Both the position numbers and the translations under genes were made by a program. Below the pieces are notes generated by a model that saw only the letters and a list, made by a program, of their open reading frames with translations, searched no databases and was not told where the DNA came from. A stretch of DNA of 64,000 nucleotides from Pseudeuparius sepicola. Lineage: Eukaryota > Arthropoda > Insecta > Coleoptera > Anthribidae. The stretch is from NCBI GenBank assembly GCA_963920635.1, contig OY987305.1:6859153-6923152 (forward strand), read 5' to 3'. This document shows positions 55,409-64,000 of the stretch, one piece after another (the first letter of the stretch is position 1; every line of letters begins with the position of its first letter).

Positions 55409-58400
55409 TATAAACTAAAATGACTTTTATAAAACTTGTTGCATAATATACCTATTAAAAATCCTATATATGCCATTTTAACACTATCCAAACGTTTACT
55501 TATAACTTTCCATACATCTAAAAAATAAACACAAAACAAAACGCGAATGCACTCTAAAAACCTAATAAACCAGTAAATAATAATTTTCTCTCGCGAAGAA
55601 GAATTTTCACATTAAGTATTGTATGATATTCGCCCTAAAAATGTCTGGACGTAACGTGAGCCTACTCACCTTTAAAAAGGTCTGAGGGTACGGGGGTAGG
55701 TGTGCTAACGATTAAGCTTTTCATAAAATAAATAATGGAGGAGAGAGAGGGTCCGGACAACACGTGAAATTCCTAATTTAGGATGTATCTTAGCGAGGTT
55801 TTAATGGCTTAACATGATCCCATTTCCGTTCCCGTGCCAATTACCAGAAACCCCAAGCAGATAGAGGTGCTACAGCTGTGTCTACACAGAAATTGAAACT
55901 ACAGAAATGGTGCGGCGGTCTTAGTTTTGTTTTCGGCCGACTGGTATTACACACGCAAACTCACGTTTAATATGCGCTGGAATAAAACTAATTTTCAATT
56001 TTTTTCTCTTTTTCAGCGCAATTTAAAAGGAAGAGGGGTTTCATTATTTTCCCGGTTTATTTCGGAAAGAATTTATCGAAAAATTTGACGTTTCATTTGT
56101 GAACATTCCTTCGTCGGAAAATAAAAGCTCCAATAAACAAAAAAATGTTTGGGTTTCCAATTTGATTGTGGGCTTAACTTAATGAACAAATTTTGGTATT
56201 TTTCAATTGTTTTTTGTGCCGTTGTTTGAGAAAGGTTTTTGTTGTGGCTGGCTGCAGACCTTTCCAGAGAAAGAACTGATAACCCTTTCAAAATTAGCGG
56301 GATTAAGGAAATTCCCTGCTTTATGAATAATAAATTTTTAATTTGGAAATTGGGGACCGTTCGACTTTGACATGGTGGTGCAATATCTTCCCTGAGGTAT
56401 TCGCTATAGGAATTCGGAATCTTTTTGGGGCTCAGTCTTGAAGAAATATCCTTCCCCTAATAAGGGATTCAATTCCCACAGCGTTTATCAATATTCCCGG
56501 TATATTTTTACGAGCAAGAATCGTATTTGCCCAAAGAATTGTGAGGGAAGTTGATGAAGTACAATACTTTTCTGCAAACTTCATGTTTATGACATCAGCA
56601 GTAACTTTTGCGGGCAATAAGTTTCCCTACAATATAAAAGATAAATCATTTCAGTCTAACTTTTACTTTCTATGGAATATATCGTCTGTGCTGATATACG
56701 GCTACGTTGGTATTTTATATAAAATTTCAGCTCTCGGCTACCCATATTAAGCACTGGTTTATTCTTTTGTGAATTATGTTTCGGATCTACGAAACCCCCC
56801 TCACCAAATGTGTAATATTCACGGAAGTAATGTATATCGGAGCCAAATCATGGAAATAAGCAACAAAGGAATAGCGTAATTAAAATTTCCCATCGAAATG
56901 ACATCACGAATTACCACCGTGCCCCTCTCGACAGGAATAAGGCCACCTTTTAGAGACTACAGTAAAAAATAAAATAGGGCATATTTAATTCTTATAGGAT
57001 TAGGATGGCTTTGCCGCGTATTTGTGAAAAATGGATTCAAGGATTTTTCTCCAATCACCTTAAATCCTATTATTAATTCCCCGCATTTTCGACCGTTCCC
57101 TCGATTTTCCGTCTTCCTATAAATACCATAACAGGTAATAGAATAATCAGTGTCAGTGTGATCGTCGCGCCCTGAGCGTGTCCCGTGGAATCGAGGACGA
57201 AAGCTTGGAACGGGAAGTTTCGCTGACGCAGGATCCATCCGGAAGAAACTCAGATTCATCACATTCTGCCTGTGGAAGTTTCCAATCAAGATTAATAGCT
57301 TATTCATTGTGCTTCTGCAACACCCTGTATCTGCAAAATAATGACGACATTGAATTCCTTGGTTCCATTTGCCTCTATAATTTTTTACCTCTCACTTTTT
57401 CAGAGGTGTAGGATGGACATTGGACATATTTTGGAGTTTACTTTTTAGGTGAAGTTTATTCAAAAATATAACAGGCCATAAGTTTTTGTAACGTACTTTT
57501 TTATATGATCTGTAAATGACCTACTTCAAAGACGTTTTCTATACGGTCACTATGCCACATTTGATTAAATCCGAGAATATGAAATTTTATTTTTATGCTT
57601 CCCCATCTATATAAGACCCAACAACCCGATAAAAGAAATATAAATCGAATGTCCTCTTTGGACCGTACCAGGAATATGAATCTTCCGAGATGTTGTCGCA
57701 GCTTAGACGTTTTTTCTAATAAAAATTTAAATTTTGCCGAACCGCACCCGCATTCGTCGCCTATGAATTCCCTAGCTATGTTAAAGCCTTATTACTTCAC
57801 TCTATTAATGAAATTTACCGCTTAACATCGTATACATAGAGTGTGTACACTGTACAGTTACCTTGTTCGGGGGAAATTGGCCCTAACCCCGCGTGTTCCA
57901 AATATTGCGACTGTTACATTGTATCGCAATATCACATTCTCACAAAACTGAAAAGTTAGAATTCAAAACAGGAATTTTTGTAGCCCGTATAAATTTTAAT
58001 ATTAAATTCCATGCCCTGTGTTGTAATCACGTCATTATTAAAAATGCCACGAATGCTGTATATGCTTTGCAATACTGTATCAATTAGACGTAGGTATACG
58101 TTCTTTCGGTTCTCTGATATAATATAACAAAGGAAATATACGTAGGAGGCTCGCAATATATCACATTTTACAAAAAAATCTTTCATATTCAACCATACCT
58201 CATATTACATATATGGCAAAAAAAAACAATAATTAGTCAAGGCGAACTACAAAATTCAAATAAGATTCTTGAATATAAATTATTGGCGTAAGGCAAAAAA
58301 TGACGGAAGCTGCTCATTTTCCCCAAAATTCTGTATTTAATTTCGGAGAGAGGTAGGGACTTAATGAAGTTGACAACGTTAAAAAAGGTAGAATTTAATT

Positions 58401-58751
58401 TGTCGGAGGACCTTTTCCTTTGGTCAGCAAATCCTGAATATTATCAGACAAGAATTAATATTTGCACAGACACTCTTGCAAACAATTTTTGTGCAAGCAA
58501 ATAAGCCTGTAAACATTAATTACTAAGTCATCCGAACAAATTTACCCAAGGCTCAGGATTTTTGCCTTGTGCCATTTTATGTAATTATATTTGCAGTTTG
58601 CTGCTGTATTACATGTATAATTCTTAAAAGGATCCCACTTTCACTGATTTTTAAGCAGCAAATATAACCATGTAATTAACATTTTGGAGTAACCTACAAA
58701 TTATACAATAGTAAAAATAATAATGATTATTGCATTATTTTTTAATATTTT
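55409..58751. other. no gene recognised; one 47-bp shared piece
   Basis: Over 3.3 kb with no transposon ends. The segment 57130-57300 is less AT-rich and open on both strands. Its 57243-57291 part is shared, inverted, with 17938-17986. On the minus strand it follows a CCACAG acceptor-like word and reads AECDESEFLPDGSCVSETSR before stopping ~40 codons on. An exon is possible but unsupported. Confidence 0.4.
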
Positions 58752-59373
58752 CAGTGGGCGGCGTTTCTTTTGTAAAACAAGACCGAGTCTTAGGTGGCGC
58801 GCAGCCCTTAAGAATATTATAAAAGTTTTATTTAAGTGCTCTAAAAAAGAATAAAATAAATTTTGAAATAATTCAAACCAAAGCAAACCAATAATTTTGT
58901 TTCACACAAAACAAAACCACACAAAAATCTATACCTACACAAAATCAAAATCCGTAAAATAAAGCGCAATCCTTATTTTCGTGCACGGCACTGGTTATAC
59001 TGGCCTAACTGGCCTACGCCGTCACCTACTCCGTGGATCTTCGAAACGCCGACCAATCAAATCGCTACGCTTGCTTCTTATTGGCTGTCTCCTTGACGAG
59101 GTCGACGTCAACCGCATAAAAACCTTTGAATTTGAAACAGGTGATTTTTGCTGATAAGTCTGGTATTTTTACCAGTAGCAGAGCGTGGTAAATGCTATGA
59201 AATAGATCGTGCCCCGTATATCACTGTGTTCCAAATGAGTTCAGTTATATTTTACCAGGGTAGCTGGAGAACAGGCGCCTCGGCAATAAAATACGAGCCA
59301 AAATACTTTTTTAACCATATTAAACCGAACCTGGTATTAGTAGTAAAGAGATATGAAGGAGACAGAGAAGATA
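58752..59373 (+). repeat. dispersed repeat X, uninterrupted copy
   Basis: Intact version of the repeat split at 21341-21793 and 28151-28244. Contains GTAAAACAAGACCGAGT, the GCGTGCACGGCACTGG-like word and ACTGGCCTAACTGGCCTACG, then the GACGTCAACCGCATAAAAAC region. Homology ends near GACAGAGAAGATA. Could be a solo LTR or a piece of a larger element; no TG...CA ends or TIR were identified. Confidence 0.8.
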
Positions 59374-60835
59374 TAGTCCTCCTTACAGCAGAATGCGTGC
59401 GACGTAAGGGGGAAGAACTCGCAAATATTATAGAATTAGTCACAGTTCAGGGGCGTAGCTCAATTTTGTGTAACTCACTGACTTAATTTTCATATAATTG
59501 TTATTTAATTTATTGTTAATATTATTCTTAACGGTGATGCCTTAGACTATGGAGGAAGGCAAACCCTTATAACATTGGCAATTATTTCTCGTGCTTGAGA
59601 ATGCAACGTTCTTCCCTGTTTACTCATTTTGCACACGTTAACTCCCGAACATACGAAACGCCACTGAGCTCTCTGAGCCGGCGGAAAAAACTTGCCAGCG
59701 GCCTAAAAAATGGGTAAGTGGTCCCATGATGCGAGCTTTATTTTTTCGGTATAATAGAGTTCAGAAATTCGGCTTCAATATGATAAAACTTGTATTCGCC
59801 AATAAATAACGACTACTCGTATAGGAAATCTCGCATTTTTATTTATTTTGGTTACAATCGGAAATTATAGAAGTTAATTTCATTAAAAACATCAAACATT
59901 AATTTATTTTTGGTTTCCGCCTGTATTCTCACTCAATTTAAATGAATACACCCACCTCTTACCTACATATATTAAAGTTATATGAATGATCTCAAAGGGT
60001 TTCACACGACCTGACCTCTTTAAATAGAGGGTTGTTTATAAATGAATAATTTGACACTTTGTACCATTAGTATACGTCATCCCACATTTGTGGAATCTTG
60101 TGATTAATAAGTCATTTATTTAGGTAAATAAGCCGGGTCAGGCTTATAGCATTATTATACCTAACCAAACAAAATGGACAATATTTGGGACGTTATATAC
60201 TCTCCGTAATTCCCTGGCAATCAAGGAAAAGTTTTATTCACAATCATACCTAAATATTTACATTGCTAGACAGAAAAAAGTAGCCCATTTACGTACTAAA
60301 TTGTTTTCTAATAAAAAAATGCTAACAACGTATAGAGGCAGCAAGTAAGCGAAGTGGCTGACGCTAAGTCAATTCACTTACGCCAACATATCTACATTTT
60401 TTTAGTATAAATTAACAACCCGTAATAGCAGTGACTATAGAAGGAATTATAGTCACTGGTAATAGGCTCTCTGTACTTGTGGCAAAGGACATTATGTATT
60501 CCAACCTAAATAATGAATACGAATTACATACTAGTATCGAAGAACATATTATACGGCTCGTGTTGTATAGAACAGATGAATTATAAATAAATGGGACAAC
60601 AGAAAACAATTACTAACATAAACAAATTGTTTTGTTGCTTCGTTGAACAAAAGGGGATTAATGTGAGCCAGCGTTTATGTAAAGTGTACAACGAAAATAA
60701 ATAGAATGATTTGACACAGGAGATTTGGAATAAAGTGAATAACAAACAAGGCGCTAGTTATACAGTGAACGATTTTGTTTAACTCATTCGTACACAAAAT
60801 GCTTAGCTAGATATTTTGAAAAAAAAACGAAATTT
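59374..60835. other. no gene recognised
   Basis: Unassigned. A short hairpin (CAGTGACTATA with its complement) lies at 60430-60466. Confidence 0.45.
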
Positions 60836-61315
60836 TTGCGATTTATTCTAATCCGTCTAGTTTCGCTTATAATTTTAGATAAAAAGTGGACATACCAAAG
60901 TTGGAGGGATTTGTGTCCCCAATACGGTTATCATGTCCAGCTGCCATTTTCGAGATATGACACAAACTTGTATTTTTTAAAGGAAAACCATAGTTGGCCA
61001 TGGTCTCAAAAAATCAAGCATTTTTAGAACTTTCCAACAATATAATACTCGATATGATTATTCAGAAAAATAACGGAAATAACTATAGTTTCTATTTAAA
61101 AAAACATACAAGTTTGTGTCATATCTCGAAAATGGCAGCTGTCACGGAAAGTAGACATGATAACCGCATTGGGGACAATTCTCTCCAACTTTGGTATTTA
61201 TACTTTTTAGTAGTAATAAGGCGCGTTAAATTGGGCCCACAAAACCGCAATTTTTTCCCCCATTTAACCGTCCTTCTATCTCCGCTAGTTTCCGAGATCC
61301 CCTCCATACCGATAA
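60836..61315. repeat. foldback repeat related to 9817-10318
   Basis: Palindromic: GGTTATCATGTCCAGCTGCC pairs with GGCAGCTGTCACGGAAAGTA..GACATGATAACC on the right, and AACCATAGTTGGCCATGG lies in the middle. It shares these words and ATCTCCGCTAGTTTCCGAGA with 9817-10318. The CAGGGTG terminus is not visible on either side. Confidence 0.82.
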
Positions 61316-62914
61316 AAGAAATATATACATATTTATATATAATTGATAAAATTTATAAACCTCTAATTTACAGAATTTACACTTTACAAAAATGTGTTTT
61401 AATAATTATACTAACACAACATGCTATATACGCATAACATCTAGTGGAATAAGGAAAGTTATATTTGCTGTGTTCTATAGAAATATATTATTTAACCTAG
61501 TATAAAATGGGTTAAAGCCAGGACAATGGAGAATTTCTGGCTGTCGCATGCAAGTGCAGCCACTAGCTGGAAAACATTTCACAGTTAACTGAATATTCCT
61601 TAATGATCGAATGAATATTTTAGGAGCAAATTACTGTTAACTACTTTAAAATGTTAAAATTCGCCTCACTTAGCACGTTACTGGTATACACAGAATCTAA
61701 TTAAAAATTTCTGCACCCGGAATTTTCATTTATTTGTTAAATATAATTAAAAATTATCTGGCGGTCGGTGTAGATTAAACATGAAAATGTGCGCTAAAAC
61801 TTTGCAATGGGCCTTCCGAAAAACTAAACCAATAACTTCTGGCCCTAGTTTTGCGCATTAATTACTAAGTTAATTTTGCACCGGCAAGAACTATATTAAA
61901 TATTAAAGTCGATAGTTTACAACATTGCGGTAAACTTCAAAAATATACACAGCGCAAAACGCTGTACTTTCCTCTAATGAAAACCAACAACCCAGGCTTT
62001 CGTATTAAAATTTAAGACCATAAAATTGACATGCCACCTTATATAACTCTTAGAAGTTTTATTGCAACATATTCTCTCAAATAAAAATTAAAAAAAAACT
62101 CTTTTACTTCCTAGACATAATATGGAAGATTATTTCCGTTAACCAGGTCACAATAATTGCAAGCAATTTCAACGATATATAAATTGAGCCTTATTTCGAG
62201 GGACTTTTTGCCAGTGATATACGTATTCGCTGAGCCCGAGAAAATTCAAATTATCCTGGCCCAGGGGACAATTCTGTTTACTTTACTCTTGAGGATAGAT
62301 GCCAGTGAATTTTTGTGTACGTATACTTTATATGCGAATTCATTTTGACGCCTTGTTTTGGCACGGATTTGCCAGAGAGCAAATATGTGTGCTTGGATAT
62401 TGCCTACACTATTTAAACTCGCGAGATTAAATCCTAGCCGAGCCAAAAGAGAATAAAATTTTCACCATAATAATATAAGAAAGCAAAAAACACCCCCAGC
62501 TATTTCTAAAACTTTCTTGGCAGTATTTTCACCTCATCCACGTGTTGCTTATGTCTTTCAATTTATAATATAGTGTACACAATTTTCTGTACAATTTACA
62601 CGTTTACAGTAAATTTTACAGATGAAGGAGGATAAACAAAGACTCTACAACTTCAATAGGAACTAGAATATAAAAAACACTTTAAAAAATACCGCGAACA
62701 AATGACACAAAGACAAAGGACACCTTTAACTCCAAAACCTCCACTTTAACATTCCTCTTCGCTCTATTGTAAGTTCAATAAATTCGCCTTGTCATTCGTT
62801 GGGAAAATATTTACTTGTTAATCCGTTCGTAGGAAACTCAAATTCATTTATCAGAAACAGTAATCATTTTTTAGAAAAAAATAGGGAACATCAATTATAT
62901 CTTTCTGATCTTTC
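61316..62914. other. no gene recognised
   Basis: AT-rich unassigned DNA with no element ends seen. Confidence 0.5.
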
Positions 62915-63594
62915 TATCTCTTTGATGTGGTTAGTCTTTTTACAAATGTAAATGTTGACAAATCATTGAATATTTTACGCAGGAAGTTAGAAAACGATCA
63001 GACTTTAGTGTAAAGAACAAATTTTAATATAGATGCAATATCAGAACTATGGGCTATGGGGTTTCCTTTATCACCAGTCATAAACAATTTATTCATGGAT
63101 GATTTTCAACAAAATGATGAATGAATTATATCAGGCAAAATCAAATTTCAAAGTCAAAAAAATTTGAACACACTTTTAATAATCATAGAATATTGTGGGA
63201 TAGGTCCTAACCAATTCTCAAAGAAGAAGTAGGAAATAGGCGAAACATTAACGAATCGGCATTTATTTTAGGAAATACGGACAATTGTTTTGCTGAATGT
63301 TCAGTGGAGTTCAGTAACATATTATCACCAGTTACTCAAAGAGAAGTTACTATAGATAATTAGATACAACACAGGGTATACAATATCAGACAGGTGGCTA
63401 GGTTATTTTTGTTCATCATTCAGTCATTTCACTTTGAGAAAGGAGGAAGATTTATTCTCCGAAAGCTCGCAGAAAAACAAAGTTGTTGAAGTTATTTTTT
63501 GAGCTAACTAGCCTGGCAACTTGAAAAAGTTGTCTTTTAATCAGTTTGATTCAGGTTTCTGTGGCGAAAAACCCAATTAAAAATTAAATGGATC
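62915..63594 (+). mobile_element. Penelope-like element, copy 3, internally deleted
   Basis: Starts with YISFDVVSLFTNVNVDKSLN across a frameshift and continues LRRKLENDQTLV, then a stop. A jump leads to MGYGVSFITSHK-like remains of the GxxMGxPLSP block, and a second jump removes YVDD, the linker and the GIY-YIG start. It resumes at NYIRQNQISKSK (~63125) and runs to the same 3' end (TTAAAAATTAAATGG, 63594). Shows ~15 more RT residues upstream than copy 1. Confidence 0.88.
63431..63468 (+). ncRNA. hammerhead-like motif, PLE copy 3 (candidate)
   Basis: Third occurrence of TTTGAGAAAGGAG / CTCCGAAAGCTC, preserved although the coding part of this copy is badly decayed. Confidence 0.33.
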
Positions 63595-64000
63595 TTTTAA
63601 AATTTGGTTAGTTAGTCCACAAAAAAAAATTGGTTAGTTTGTCCACAAAACTAGTTTATTTTTTAAAAAAACGTAATAAATTTGGAAAAAAGTATAATGA
63701 AACGTTATTCGAACACTCGTCACAAATTTGAAGGAATTTTTATATTATTATAGTACTGAATAGCCACACTTCGTTCAACTTCTTCTAATAGCCAATTTTG
63801 CCACAAATCGGAATTCTGTCGTAACTTTTAATTACGAAGAACTATTCCTAGTGATAGTTTTTCGAAAAATTAAAAATAAGAGTAGTTTCTTCTTATGAGT
63901 TTTTCATATATTATTTTATTTCTGGACACCCAGAAATATATTACATAATTACCAAATCTCAGTTTTTTAACGTAGGCATGTTTGATTGACATTTTTTCTT
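63595..64000. other. no gene recognised
   Basis: AT-rich flank of the PLE. A direct repeat of TTGGTTAGTTWGTCCACAAA occurs at about 63604 and 63630. Confidence 0.5.

Noticed and set aside
60430..60466. Hairpin as a terminator or small RNA
   Set aside because: 11-12 bp stem, no transcription unit nearby; terminators of this type are not expected in a eukaryote.

Overview
The window looks like intergenic or intronic DNA from a eukaryote, most likely an insect with a transposon-rich, AT-rich genome. There is no bacterial gene density, operon structure or Shine-Dalgarno pattern. Every coding stretch I can identify comes from a eukaryotic mobile element: Penelope-like retroelements with a GIY-YIG nuclease, a non-LTR retrotransposon, Tc1/mariner transposases and hAT transposases. 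The insect order cannot be settled from the sequence. I found no convincing host protein gene, tRNA or rRNA.

Layout. 0-4 kb: unassigned DNA and one long-TIR foldback repeat. 4-9.2 kb: two hAT elements with 8-bp target duplications; the first holds a ~1.9-kb tandem/inverted array and a nested foldback element, the second keeps a promoter with a heat-shock-element-like array. 9.7-12.2 kb: a LINE/SINE-like tail repeat, a foldback element and a broken Penelope-like element (PLE). 14-18.4 kb: a MITE, a mosaic of inverted repeats and more foldback and tail repeats. 19.2-20.5 kb: a second copy of the first hAT. 21.3-28.2 kb: a four-level nest (dispersed repeat X, interrupted by a PLE, interrupted by a 5.4-kb TIR element flanked by TA and holding an intact DD34E transposase, itself carrying further foldback elements). 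29.5-32.1 kb: a foldback element with a decayed DDE transposase split by a GATC-rich repeat. 33.6-35.3 kb: two scraps of LINE reverse transcriptase. 35.6-49.9 kb: three members of a family ending in CCCAAGYAGCA, interleaved with a hAT, a very regular foldback built of tandem units, a TIR element with a 1.5-kb insert, a SINE and GC-rich islands. 50.7-55.4 kb: foldback elements and a 5'-truncated LINE with an open reverse-transcriptase frame. 58.7-59.4 kb: an intact copy of repeat X. 60.8-61.3 kb: a second copy of the 9.8-kb foldback. 62.9-63.6 kb: a third, internally deleted PLE.

The elements form a readable stratigraphy. Several related palindromic elements end in CAGGGTG or CAGTGTG and sit at TA dinucleotides, which suggests mobilisation by Tc1/mariner-type enzymes. 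Sister copies supply empty sites that date some insertions. The points most worth a second look are the CCCAAGYAGCA family, whose copies share end sequences but each repeat a different internal word; the heat-shock-like promoter inside a hAT element; and the inserted arrays with clean duplications.
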